From positions 10,084 to 74,083 of the forward strand of contig NZ_JBQKGW010000015.1 of assembly GCF_052118625.1 (NCBI RefSeq): a DNA stretch of 64,000 bases, written 5' to 3'. The stretch comes from Porcincola sp945869225 (GTDB lineage: Bacteria; Bacillota; Clostridia; Lachnospirales; Lachnospiraceae). The notes under the pieces were generated by a model. It had not been told where the DNA came from, did no database searches, and worked only from the letters and a program-made list of their open reading frames with translations. A program made the position numbers and the translations under genes. This document shows, piece by piece, positions 51,828 through 60,612 of this stretch (the first letter of the stretch is position 1; every line of letters begins with the position of its first letter).

Positions 51828-52934
51828 ATGAAGTGGACGATCAGAAAAACCGGAGAGATGGACCTGCCGGAGGTTCTTGCGATCTACAGACACGCGAGAG
51901 TTTTTATGAAGGAACACGGAAATCCGAGGCAGTGGGGCGATCAGTGGCCGCCTGAGGCGCTGATCCGGGAGGATATCCGGGGAGGAAAAAGCTACGTCTG
52001 CGAGGCGGATGGGAAGGTTGAGGCGACATTTTTCTATGACGAGGGGGAGGCGGTGGAACCGGCATACTCGGTTATAGACGGGAGCTTCACAGGACCGGCG
52101 CGGTACGGGGTCGTGCACAGGATTGCAGTCTCCGACAATGGTCATGGCGCCGGCTCTTTCTGCGTGAACTGGGCGGTGTCCCGGTGCGGAAACCTCCGGA
52201 TCGATACACATCCGGATAACCGTGTGATGCAGCATATGCTCCAGAAAAATGGTTTCCGGTACTGCGGAATCGTCCATATTCCGGAGGACGATGATCCGAG
52301 ATATGCTTATGAAAAGGTCGTGCGCTGCGGGGAGAGCTATTATCTGAAGAACGAACGCCTGACGCGATATCATGATGAGGAGTGGGGGAAGCCTGAGCAT
52401 GACGAGCAGAAGCTCTATGAGATGTTTGTCCTGGAGCTTTTTCAGGCAGGTGTTTCATGGGAACTTCTGCTCAGAAAGCGGGAGAATTTCCGAAACGCAT
52501 TTGACAGCTTTGACGCAGAAAAAATCGCGGCGTACGGACCGGAAAAGATTGACGCGCTGATGCAGGATCCGGGCATCATCCGGAACCGCAGGAAGATTGA
52601 AGCAGCCATCGCAAATGCTCGTGTCGTGCTGAAGCTAAGGGAAGAGTTTGGGTCATTTTCAAATTACCTCTGGCATTTTACGGAAAACCGGAGTATCCCG
52701 GAGCGAATGGACGCTGTGACCGACCGGCTGAGTGATGATGTGTCGAAGGATATGAAAAAGAGGGGGATCCGCTTCGCCGGCTCGGTGACGGTTTTCTCTT
52801 TTCTTCAGGCGGTCGGCATTCTCTACTGTCACAGTCCGAAGTGCTTCTGCTTTCACAGAGACCACGCAGAGACATTTGCGCAGAACCACTATCAGCCGGG
52901 AGAACGCGTGTCAGGCGGGAGAAACGACAGATGA
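51828..52934 (+). CDS. GNAT acetyltransferase fused to 3-methyladenine DNA glycosylase I
   Basis: A 368-residue two-domain protein. Residues 1-160 are a GNAT-like domain (IRKTGEMDLPEVLAIY, VVHRIAVSDNGHGAGSF, LRIDTHPDNRVMQHMLQKNGF). Residues 165-350 are DNA-3-methyladenine glycosylase I: RCGESYYLKNERLTRYHDEEWG carries the first zinc Cys and His (short form RCGE and YHDEEW), then LELFQAGVSWELLLRKRENF, DPGIIRNRRKIEAAI, and the second zinc pair in YCHSPKCF. No stop separates the domains. ATG 51828 follows GGAGAG. It overlaps the next repair gene by four bases. Confidence 0.88.
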   Translation: MKWTIRKTGEMDLPEVLAIYRHARVFMKEHGNPRQWGDQWPPEALIREDIRGGKSYVCEADGKVEATFFYDEGEAVEPAYSVIDGSFTGPARYGVVHRIAVSDNGHGAGSFCVNWAVSRCGNLRIDTHPDNRVMQHMLQKNGFRYCGIVHIPEDDDPRYAYEKVVRCGESYYLKNERLTRYHDEEWGKPEHDEQKLYEMFVLELFQAGVSWELLLRKRENFRNAFDSFDAEKIAAYGPEKIDALMQDPGIIRNRRKIEAAIANARVVLKLREEFGSFSNYLWHFTENRSIPERMDAVTDRLSDDVSKDMKKRGIRFAGSVTVFSFLQAVGILYCHSPKCFCFHRDHAETFAQNHYQPGERVSGGRNDR

Positions 52935-53878
52935 TCATTGAAATAGAGGATGATTTCAGCCTTGGGAAAATGGCGGACTGCGGGCAGTGTTTCCGGGCCG
53001 TCTGCCTCCCGGACGGGAGCTATCGGTTCATCAGCCGAGAAAACGTTCTGAATATCAGGGAACAGGCCCCTCATCAGTTTCAGGTTTCCTGCTCTGAGGA
53101 GGCGTGGGAGAAATTCTGGAGAGATTACTTTGATCTGTCCAGGACATACAGCCGGATCAGGGAAGACCTTCTTATGCAGCTCAGCGGAGAAGGGGAGACC
53201 CCTTTCGGACAGACACCGCGCGGCGTGTCAGAGGGAGATGCCGCCACAGAAGCAGCCTGCAGGCAGGACGGCGCAGACTCCGTAGAACGATGTATGCCGG
53301 GGCCGGACGTGGTCTCAGATGCTGCGGTCCGGTTCCTGACACAGGCGGAGCAGGCGGGCAGGGGGCTGCGGATTCTCCGGCAGGATCCGTGGGAGATGCT
53401 GATCACTTTCATCCTCTCGCAGCGCAAGAACATCCCGGCGATTCGGTCGGCAGTTGAGAAGCTGGCGATGTTATACGGACATCCGGTGAAGGAGATGCTG
53501 TTTACCTTTCCGTCTCCGGAAGAACTGGGAAGAGCATCGGAGGCAGATCTGCGGGCAGCAGGGCTTGGATACCGTGCACCGTATGTGAAGGATGCAGCGG
53601 ACAAGGTGCTGTCAGGAGAACTCGATCTTGAAACACTGGAAAAGCTGGATGATGAGTCGCTGTTTGAAAAACTGATGACCGTGAAGGGCGTCGGAAAGAA
53701 GGTCGCCAACTGTATCTGCCTGTTCGGTTTTGGCAGAACATCCAGAGCTCCGGTTGACGTCTGGATCGAACGGGCAGTCAGTCTGTGCGGCGGGGTGGAT
53801 CCCTTTCCGGCATTCGGGGAATATGCAGGCATCATGCAGCAGTACGCCTTCTACTACATGACACACCAGAAGGTTTGA
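52931..53878 (+). CDS. 8-oxoguanine DNA glycosylase (OGG1-type)
   Basis: A 315-residue HhH-GPD glycosylase/lyase that removes 8-oxoguanine. It has the OGG N-terminal domain (DCGQCFRAVCLPDGSY), the glycosylase core DPWEMLITFILSQRKNIP, the hairpin and catalytic Lys in VKGVGKKVANCICLFG, and the Asp in APVDVWIERAV. About 45 low-complexity residues (residues 90-135) are inserted between domains. The ATG sits in the ATGA overlap with the GNAT–Tag gene, so alkylation and oxidation repair are produced together. Confidence 0.9.
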   Translation: MIIEIEDDFSLGKMADCGQCFRAVCLPDGSYRFISRENVLNIREQAPHQFQVSCSEEAWEKFWRDYFDLSRTYSRIREDLLMQLSGEGETPFGQTPRGVSEGDAATEAACRQDGADSVERCMPGPDVVSDAAVRFLTQAEQAGRGLRILRQDPWEMLITFILSQRKNIPAIRSAVEKLAMLYGHPVKEMLFTFPSPEELGRASEADLRAAGLGYRAPYVKDAADKVLSGELDLETLEKLDDESLFEKLMTVKGVGKKVANCICLFGFGRTSRAPVDVWIERAVSLCGGVDPFPAFGEYAGIMQQYAFYYMTHQKV

Positions 53879-53984
53879 CGGGGAGAGACCTCAGTCCCAG
53901 CATCGGTGGAGAATGTCCAGGGAAGGAGATCAGAAACTGCACGCCGCAGTACGAAGGCATGGCCAGTTCTGCGGTGCGTCCATC

Positions 53985-54041
53985 AAAAAGGATCCGGATA
54001 TCTGACGGGTGATCTCCCATCAGATGTTCCGGATCCTTTTT
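53985..54041. terminator. bidirectional Rho-independent terminator
   Basis: A perfect 14-bp A5/T5-ended stem (53985-53998 with 54028-54041), with further inner pairing, lies between the convergent glycosylase and leuS genes and can serve both. Confidence 0.92.
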
Positions 54042-54070
54042 CAATCGTTCTGACGCTTGTCTATGACCGC

Positions 54071-56470
54071 TTACCGGCTGACGACGAAGTTCACGATCCT
54101 GCCAGGCACGTAGATTTCCTTGCGGATCGTTCCCGTCAGGCGGCCTGCGAGTGCTTCCTTTGCGGCTGCAATCGCTTCGTCCTTCGTCGCATCCTTTTTG
54201 ATTGTGATGCGGGTGCGGAGCTTTCCGTTTTCCTGGACAGCAACTTCGATCTCATCCTCGATGGTCTTGGACTCATCGAAGACCGGCCATGGTGCGAGCG
54301 AGCAGAAGCCCTCATGTCCTGTGAATTCCCACAGCTCCTCGCAAAGATGCGGAGCAAACGGGCAAAGGAGCTTGACGAAGGTTTCAAACTGCTCCTTCGA
54401 GATGGCACCGCCTGAGCTGACTTCGTTGATCAGGGTCATCATCGCGGCGATGGCGGTGTTGAACTTGGTCGCCTCAATATCATCGGATACCTTCTTGATG
54501 GTACGGTGGACAGCTGCTTCCAGCTTATCTGTCTTCGACCGGTCATCTGAAATCAGATCGGTGAGACCGGCGACACGGTCGAGGAATCTCCGGCAGCCCT
54601 TGACCGAGCTGTCATTCCACGGAGCCGCAGCACTGTAGTCGCCCATGAAGAGGACATAAGTGCGGAGCGTGTCGGCACCGTACTGATCCACGATGTCGAC
54701 CGGGTCGATGACATTCCCCTTCGACTTGGACATCTTGTCTCCGTCGGAGCCGAGAATCAGCCCCTGGATCGTACGCTTCTTGTATGGCTCCGGGCATGGA
54801 ACCTCTCCGATATCGTAGAGGAATCTGTGCCAGAAACGGGAGTAGAGCATATGTCTGGTGACATGTTCCATACCGCCGTTGTACCAGTCAACCGGCATCC
54901 AGTATTTCAGCTTGTCCTTGTCTGCAAATGCATTCTTGTTGTGCGGATCGCAGTATCTGAGGAAATACCAGGAGGAACCGGCCCACTGTGGCATGGTGTC
55001 TGTCTCACGCTGCGCCTTTCCGCCGCACTTCGGGCAGGTGCAGTTGACGAACTCCGGAACACGAGCCAGCGGTGACTGGCCGTCCTGGCCGGGCTCGAAG
55101 TTTTCAAGCTTCGGAAGTTTCAGCGGAAGTTGATCATACGGAACCGGGACAATGCCGCAGTTCGGGCAGTGGATCAGCGGAATCGGCTCTCCCCAGTAAC
55201 GCTGCCTGTTGAAGGCCCAGTCCTTCATCTTGTACTGGACGCCCTTCTCGCCGATGCCTTTCTCCTCGAGAACCTCCAGCATCTTTTTGATGGAGTCCTT
55301 CTTGTTTGTATAGCCGTTCAGGAAGCCGGAGTTGATCATCTTTCCGTCGCCGGTATACGCTTCCTTTTCAATGTCGCCGCCCTCAATGACCGGGATGATC
55401 TCGCAGCCGAACTTGTGCGCGAAATCCCAGTCACGCTGGTCATGCGCCGGAACTGCCATAATTGCGCCGGTGCCGTAGCCCATCATGACATAGTCTGCTG
55501 CGAAGATCGGAATCTCTCTGCCGTTGACCGGATCAATGGCAGTCAGTCCATCCAGACGGACACCGGTCTTGTCCTTGACAAGCTGGGTACGCTCGAATTC
55601 AGTCTTCTTGGCACACTCTTTGCGGTAATGCTCCAGCTCGTCCCAGTTCCGGATCTGATCCTTGTGTTTGTCGAGCAGAGGATGCTCCGGCGCGACAACC
55701 ATGAAGGTGACTCCGAAGAGGGTGTCACATCTGGTCGTATAGACGCGGAGGCTGTCATCGGTTCCCTTGACGGAGAAGTTGACGAAAGCACCCTCCGACC
55801 TTCCAATCCAGTGTATCTGCTGCTGCTTGACATTCTCGGGATAATCGACATCCTTCAAGCCCTCGAGCAGCTTGTCTGCGTACTTTGTGATGCGGAGATA
55901 CCAGACCTTCTTCGGGAGCTGAATGACATCATTGTGGCAGATATCGCACTTGCCGCCCTGGGAATCCTCGTTGGAGAGGACAACCTTGCAGTGCGGGCAG
56001 TAATTGACAAGTGTCGTATCGCGGAACACAAGCCCGTGCTCGAACAGCTTGAGGAAGATCCACTGGGTCCACTTGTAATAGTCCTCATCTGTTGTGTCGA
56101 TTACGCGGCTCCAGTCAAATGAGAAACCGACGCTTTTCAGCTGCTGAGTGAAGTGGTGGATGTTCTTGTCTGTAATCACCCGCGGGTGTGTGTTTGTCTT
56201 GATCGCGTAATTCTCAGTTGGCAGGCCGAATGCGTCGAAACCGATCGGGTTCAGAACGTTGTAGCCCTGCATCCGCCTCTTTCTGGAGACAACCTCGATG
56301 CTGGAATATGCCTTGATGTGGCCGACGTGCATGCCGGCGCCGGACGGGTACGGGAACTCGATAAGGCCGTAGAACTTTGGCTTTTTATCAAAATCCTTCG
56401 CCTCGAAGATCCGGGCGTCCTCCCACTTTTTCTGCCACTTGGGCTCGATCTTTTTTACATCGTATTTCAT
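54071..56470 (-). CDS. leuS: leucyl-tRNA synthetase
   Basis: A 799-residue class I synthetase for leucine. It has the HIGH-type motif in PYPSGAGMHVGHIKAY, zinc-like cysteines CPHCKVVLSNED, the CP1 editing domain (TTRCDTLFGVTFMV, GTGAIMAVPAHDQRD), and KMSKS in SDGDKMSKSKGNVIDP. Start 56470 follows GGAGGGGAGGAG; the upstream extension has no homology. Its 5' region (56471-56789, shared with pyrG) shows no T-box. Confidence 0.97.
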   Translation of the reverse strand: MKYDVKKIEPKWQKKWEDARIFEAKDFDKKPKFYGLIEFPYPSGAGMHVGHIKAYSSIEVVSRKRRMQGYNVLNPIGFDAFGLPTENYAIKTNTHPRVITDKNIHHFTQQLKSVGFSFDWSRVIDTTDEDYYKWTQWIFLKLFEHGLVFRDTTLVNYCPHCKVVLSNEDSQGGKCDICHNDVIQLPKKVWYLRITKYADKLLEGLKDVDYPENVKQQQIHWIGRSEGAFVNFSVKGTDDSLRVYTTRCDTLFGVTFMVVAPEHPLLDKHKDQIRNWDELEHYRKECAKKTEFERTQLVKDKTGVRLDGLTAIDPVNGREIPIFAADYVMMGYGTGAIMAVPAHDQRDWDFAHKFGCEIIPVIEGGDIEKEAYTGDGKMINSGFLNGYTNKKDSIKKMLEVLEEKGIGEKGVQYKMKDWAFNRQRYWGEPIPLIHCPNCGIVPVPYDQLPLKLPKLENFEPGQDGQSPLARVPEFVNCTCPKCGGKAQRETDTMPQWAGSSWYFLRYCDPHNKNAFADKDKLKYWMPVDWYNGGMEHVTRHMLYSRFWHRFLYDIGEVPCPEPYKKRTIQGLILGSDGDKMSKSKGNVIDPVDIVDQYGADTLRTYVLFMGDYSAAAPWNDSSVKGCRRFLDRVAGLTDLISDDRSKTDKLEAAVHRTIKKVSDDIEATKFNTAIAAMMTLINEVSSGGAISKEQFETFVKLLCPFAPHLCEELWEFTGHEGFCSLAPWPVFDESKTIEDEIEVAVQENGKLRTRITIKKDATKDEAIAAAKEALAGRLTGTIRKEIYVPGRIVNFVVSR

Positions 56471-56632
56471 AAACGGACTCCTCCCCTCCGCCAGTCTGAC
56501 AGGGGTATGATGCAAGTGTATTTCCGAGTGCTTTCCATATAATAGCGCACTTGCCCCATCCTGACAAGAAAGCGCGGCAGCCGCCTGTCTTCATTCGTTT
56601 CGGGAAAATGACTGCCGGGGAATCGGGATTTC

Positions 56633-56661
56633 TTGACAGGAGAATATGCCTATGCTACTTT
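56633..56661 (+). promoter_or_regulatory. promoter of pyrG
   Basis: TTGACA (56633-56638), 17 bases, then TACTTT (56656-56661), placing the start near 56667 just before the attenuator stem. Confidence 0.65.
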
Positions 56662-56675
56662 AGCAGGTGTCGAAG

Positions 56676-56738
56676 GAGGCGTTTGCGGTCTGGCTCTATC
56701 CGATAAGGCACAGACTGCAGACGCTTCATGCATTTTTT
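56676..56738 (+). terminator. attenuator terminator in pyrG leader
   Basis: A 17-bp stem including three G-U pairs (56676-56692 with 56711-56727), an 18-base loop and six T, 52 bases before the pyrG start codon. It resembles the pyrG attenuators of Gram-positives, in which low CTP prevents termination. The run of G at the start of transcription needed for the known reiterative mechanism is not apparent here. Confidence 0.8.
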
Positions 56739-56789
56739 CTATGAATAGGTCCGATTGAGGAATGTTCCAGCATTTGGAGGAGAAGGAAA

Positions 56790-58424
56790 GTGGCGACAAA
56801 ATATATCTTTGTAACCGGCGGTGTGGTTTCCGGTCTTGGCAAGGGCATTACGGCAGCAAGCCTTGGCAGACTTCTCAAGGCGAGAGGCTTCAAGGTCGCC
56901 TCCCAGAAGCTGGATCCGTATATCAATGTAGATCCGGGGACGATGAGTCCGTACCAGCACGGTGAGGTCTATGTGACGGAGGATGGCGCGGAGACAGATC
57001 TGGACCTTGGACACTATGAGCGCTTCATCGACGAGGATCTGAACAAGTATTCCAACCTGACGACCGGAAAGGTCTACTGGAATGTTCTGCACAAGGAGAG
57101 AAACGGCGAGTATCTGGGGGAGACAGTTCAGGTCATCCCGCATGTGACGAATGAAATCAAGTCGTTCATATACCAGGTCGGAAAGAAGGGCAACGCCGAT
57201 ATCATCATCACAGAGATCGGCGGTACGACCGGCGACATCGAGTCCCAGCCGTTCCTGGAGGCCATCCGCCAGGTGCGCTACGAGGTGGGCAAGGAAAACT
57301 GCCTGTATATCCACGTGACGCTCGTCCCGTATCTGGAATCCTCCAGGGAGCATAAGTCCAAGCCGACCCAGCATTCGGTCAGAGAGCTGCAGTCCTACGG
57401 AATCTTCCCGGACATCATCGTCGCGCGCTGCAACCAGCCCATCGAGAAGAGTATCCTCAGAAAGATTTCGATGTTCTGTAATGTCAAGGAGGACTGTGTC
57501 ATTCAGAATCTGACGCTCCCGGTCCTCTACGAGGCGCCGCTCATGCTTGAGGATGCAGGCCTGGCGAGGATTGCGCTCCGTGAGCTCCATCTGGACGAGA
57601 ACATGCCGGTAGACCTGACGGAGTGGAAGGAGATGCTGACACGGATCAACGGCTGCGAGAAGAAGGTCCGGATTGCGCTGGTCGGCAAATATGTCCAGCT
57701 TCATGACTCCTATCTGTCTGTCGCTGAGGCGCTCAAGCATGGCGGCTGGGAGAACAATGTGGATGTTGACATTGACTGGGTGGACAGCGAAAGTCTCACG
57801 GCTGACAATGTCGATTCTATCCTGAGAGGAGTCAGCGGCATCATCATTCCAGGAGGTTTCGGCGGCCGCGGTATCGAGGGCATGGTCAGTGCCTGCCAGT
57901 ACGCGCGCGAAAACCATATTCCGTTCTTCGGAATCTGCCTGGGCATGCAGATCGCTGTCATCGAGTACGCAAGAGACGTGCTCGGCTGGGCGGATGCCAA
58001 CTCCGGAGAGTTTGACGAGCAGTCTGCTCACAAGGTCATCGATCTGATGCCGGATCAGCAGGGCAACCTGCCGAAGGGCGGTACAATGAGACTCGGCGCC
58101 TATCCGTGCAAGGTGAAGAAGGGAACAGAACTCTTCAACGCCTACGGAAAAGAGGAGGTGGACGAGCGCCATCGCCATCGCTATGAGGTCAACAATGAGT
58201 TCCGTCCTCAGATTGAGGAGAAGGGCGTTGTCTTCTCCGGAACGTCGCCGGACAACCACCTGGTCGAGGCCATGGAGCTTCCGGGATACGCATTCTATGT
58301 CGGCGTGCAGTTCCATCCGGAGTTCAAGTCCCGCCCGAACAAGGCACACCCGCTGTTCCGCGAATTCCTGAAGGCAGCTTCGGGCTTTGCGTCCGCGGGA
58401 AATGCCATTGGCAAGAAGGGATGA
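56790..58424 (+). CDS. pyrG: CTP synthase
   Basis: A 544-residue enzyme that aminates UTP to CTP using glutamine. The N-terminal synthetase has VTGGVVSGLGKGITAASLGR (key part GGVVSGLGKG), DPYINVDPGTMSPYQHGEV-type metal and substrate sites, and the NxH loop. The C-terminal glutaminase has the Cys in FFGICLGMQ and the His-Glu pair in QFHPEFKSRP. Translation begins at GTG 56790 after GGAGGAGAAGG. glnA follows after seven bases, so the glutamine supply and its consumer are co-transcribed. Confidence 0.97.
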   Translation: MATKYIFVTGGVVSGLGKGITAASLGRLLKARGFKVASQKLDPYINVDPGTMSPYQHGEVYVTEDGAETDLDLGHYERFIDEDLNKYSNLTTGKVYWNVLHKERNGEYLGETVQVIPHVTNEIKSFIYQVGKKGNADIIITEIGGTTGDIESQPFLEAIRQVRYEVGKENCLYIHVTLVPYLESSREHKSKPTQHSVRELQSYGIFPDIIVARCNQPIEKSILRKISMFCNVKEDCVIQNLTLPVLYEAPLMLEDAGLARIALRELHLDENMPVDLTEWKEMLTRINGCEKKVRIALVGKYVQLHDSYLSVAEALKHGGWENNVDVDIDWVDSESLTADNVDSILRGVSGIIIPGGFGGRGIEGMVSACQYARENHIPFFGICLGMQIAVIEYARDVLGWADANSGEFDEQSAHKVIDLMPDQQGNLPKGGTMRLGAYPCKVKKGTELFNAYGKEEVDERHRHRYEVNNEFRPQIEEKGVVFSGTSPDNHLVEAMELPGYAFYVGVQFHPEFKSRPNKAHPLFREFLKAASGFASAGNAIGKKG

Positions 58425-58431
58425 AAGTGTC

Positions 58432-59739
58432 ATGGATCAGTCAATGATGGACCTGCTGCAGCTGGTCGAGGATGAGGATGTGAAGTTCATCCGTCTCGCC
58501 TACTGTGACCTGAACGGGCAGCTGAAGAATATGGCAATCATGTCATCGGAGCTTCGGCGCGCGGTCGAAGAGGGCATTTCATTTGATGCCAGTGCGGTTT
58601 TAGGCTTTACCGGAGTCGAGTATTCGGACCTGTTTCTGGTGCCGGACAACTCCACGGTGTCCATCCTGCCCTGGCGGCCGGCACACGAGCGTGTCATGCG
58701 GATGCAGTGCGATGTGAAGAACCCGGACGGAAGCATCTTCGAGCCTTACTGCAGGAATGTTCTCCGGAAGGCGGTTGACCGTGCAATCAGCCTGGGATAC
58801 ATCGTCAATATCGGGACAGAGTGTGAGTTCTATCTCTTCCGGCAGGATGAGGAGGGCAGGCCGACTCAGATCCCGCTGGACCGCGGCGGTTATAACGATA
58901 TCTCTCCGATTGACCGGGGAGAGGATATGCGCCGCCGGATCTGCCTTGCAATCGAGGAAATGGGGCTGAACCCGGAGTGCTCACACCACGAGTGCGGACC
59001 CGGCCAGAACGAGATTGACTTCCGCTATGCGGATGCGCTGCAGGCAGCAGACAATTTTCTGACGCTCAAGATGGCAGTCAAGTCGCTGGCGCAGCTGAAC
59101 GATCTCTACGCATCCTTCATGCCAAAGCCGCTTGAGGATAATTGCGGGAACGGACTTCACATCAATTTTTCGCTGATGAGGGGCGGGCATTCTGTGTTCA
59201 AGAGCGGCGGCGAGCACTCCCAGGTCGGGGAAAGTTTTATCGCTGGGATTCTGGAAAAGATCCCTGAGATCACCGCGTTTCTCAATCCGACGCCGAATTC
59301 CTATGAGCGTTTCGGAAGCTTCAAGGCACCGAAGTATGTGACCTGGTCACACCAGAACCGGTCTCAGCTGATCCGGATTCCGGCGGCGACGGGCGGACAT
59401 GTGCGGGCGGAACTGCGCTCGGCAGATCCGTCTTGCAACCCGTATCTTGCATTTGCCCTCCTGATTCATGCCGGGTTGGATGGCATCGAGAACGAAACGA
59501 AGCTTTGTGAGCCTTATAATGGGAATGCCTATGAGATCAGCGATCCGTCTGTCAGGCGGATTCCGGAAAACCTGGGAGAAGCGTTGAAGCTGGCAGAGCA
59601 GAGTGATCTTGTCGCAAGAGCGCTTCCGGAGATGACCAGGCAGGAGTTCTTCGCGGAGAAGAAAGAAGAGTGGAAGGAATACCAGCTTTCCTCGGACCGG
59701 CATCAGCTTGAGCTCGACCGGTATTTCGGCATACTCTGA
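58432..59739 (+). CDS. glnA: glutamine synthetase, type I
   Basis: A 435-residue GSI-alpha-type enzyme that makes glutamine from glutamate and ammonia. It has RLAYCDLNGQLKNMAI, the metal and substrate segments ECEFYLF, NEIDFRYADALQAAD, NGLHINFSL, PNSYERFGS, and the Arg in RIPAATGGHVRAELRSAD. The adenylylation Tyr loop of the beta type is absent. Start 58432 (MDQSMMDLLQL) is seven bases after pyrG. An ANTAR regulator gene follows at 17 bases. Confidence 0.95.
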   Translation: MDQSMMDLLQLVEDEDVKFIRLAYCDLNGQLKNMAIMSSELRRAVEEGISFDASAVLGFTGVEYSDLFLVPDNSTVSILPWRPAHERVMRMQCDVKNPDGSIFEPYCRNVLRKAVDRAISLGYIVNIGTECEFYLFRQDEEGRPTQIPLDRGGYNDISPIDRGEDMRRRICLAIEEMGLNPECSHHECGPGQNEIDFRYADALQAADNFLTLKMAVKSLAQLNDLYASFMPKPLEDNCGNGLHINFSLMRGGHSVFKSGGEHSQVGESFIAGILEKIPEITAFLNPTPNSYERFGSFKAPKYVTWSHQNRSQLIRIPAATGGHVRAELRSADPSCNPYLAFALLIHAGLDGIENETKLCEPYNGNAYEISDPSVRRIPENLGEALKLAEQSDLVARALPEMTRQEFFAEKKEEWKEYQLSSDRHQLELDRYFGIL

Positions 59740-59756
59740 TTGGAAGGAAACTTGAT

Positions 59757-60335
59757 ATGATCAAAGGGGATCCAAGTGTACTGCTCGCCGTCAGCGGGCC
59801 GAAGACCGAGAAAGTGTTTGCCGATATGGTTCTGGAGTGGCGGAAGTCAGAGCTGACTGTCAGGACAACAAGCCGGGAGGCATGGAAGAGTCTTCAGGAG
59901 ACAACGTATTCTCTTGTGATTGTTCTGTCGCCCCTGTCAGACGGGCAGGGAATTGACCTCGCACAGATGGCAGCACAGACCAGCGCGGGGGTGATCTTCG
60001 TCTGCAGGCCTCAGGCCTACGATGCGGCGCTTCAGAAGCTGGGAGAAACCGGCGTCTATGTCTTTTCGACAGATATGGGGAAACGGGTCTTCCAGCAGGC
60101 ACTGAGAATGATGTATGCGGTGAACCTCCGTCTCGCAAAGGATGCCCCGCAGACGCAGATGCTGCAGGACCGTATCAAGGATATCCGTGTCATCAACCGT
60201 GCAAAGTGTCTTCTGATCCAGTATGAGCGTATGAGTGAAGATCAGGCGCACAAGACGATCGAGCGGGAAGCGATGAACCGCCAGATGTCCAGAAGGGCGA
60301 TTGCGGAGGAGATACTTGTTTCCTATGGCGCATGA
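59757..60335 (+). CDS. ANTAR-domain antiterminator, glnA-linked
   Basis: A 192-residue regulator. The N-terminal half is a degenerate receiver-like domain (LVIVLSPLSDGQGID in place of the usual phospho-Asp loop). The C-terminal 60 residues form an ANTAR RNA-binding domain (AKCLLIQYERMSEDQAHKTI, REAMNRQMSRRAIAEEIL). A gene of this kind beside glnA is known from Clostridium, where it acts as a nitrogen-control antiterminator. A phospho-Asp is not clearly present, so it may sense by another route. A terminator follows at 60442. Confidence 0.88.
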   Translation: MIKGDPSVLLAVSGPKTEKVFADMVLEWRKSELTVRTTSREAWKSLQETTYSLVIVLSPLSDGQGIDLAQMAAQTSAGVIFVCRPQAYDAALQKLGETGVYVFSTDMGKRVFQQALRMMYAVNLRLAKDAPQTQMLQDRIKDIRVINRAKCLLIQYERMSEDQAHKTIEREAMNRQMSRRAIAEEILVSYGA

Positions 60336-60441
60336 GACCGGGCTGCAGATCAGGGAATTTCAAGAAAGAGATATTTCAGGTACCTCCATCCAGGAAATGA
60401 CTGATGCACGCAGGCAGCTCCGGTGTCCGTGCACAGGAAGC

Positions 60442-60481
60442 AAAAAAGGGTTTCGGTCTGAGACAGCCGGAACCCTTTTTT
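60442..60481. terminator. Rho-independent terminator
   Basis: A 15-bp stem ending in A6/T6 (60442-60456 with 60467-60481, one G-U) and a 10-base loop ends the pyrG–glnA–ANTAR operon. Confidence 0.92.
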
Positions 60482-60494
60482 ATGAAGGCGAAGA

Positions 60495-60540
60495 GCCAGA
60501 AGCCATGATGCAAGCTTGCCCGCATATCATGGCTCCTGGC
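60495..60540. repeat. intergenic palindromic repeat, copy B
   Basis: A 46-base palindrome with 15-base arms (14 paired, GCCAGAAGCCATGAT / ATCATGGCTCCTGGC). The loop holds a second small palindrome, GCAAGCTTGC. Closely matches copy A at 23104-23148. It lies 14 bases after a terminator and before the radical SAM gene. Confidence 0.7.
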
Positions 60541-60612
60541 TCCTTGCCGTACACAAGGCAGGCCGGGGAAGACAGGGACGATTCGAACAGGGGGAAGGCG
60601 GGAACAGGAACG

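Noticed and set aside
56739..58433. Long open frame on the minus strand opposite pyrG (and similar ones opposite thrS at 48724-50190 and opposite the transglutaminase gene at 3483-4943)
   Set aside because: The sense strand encodes clearly conserved enzymes; the antisense proteins have no recognisable motifs and odd composition. They are by-products of GC-rich codon use.
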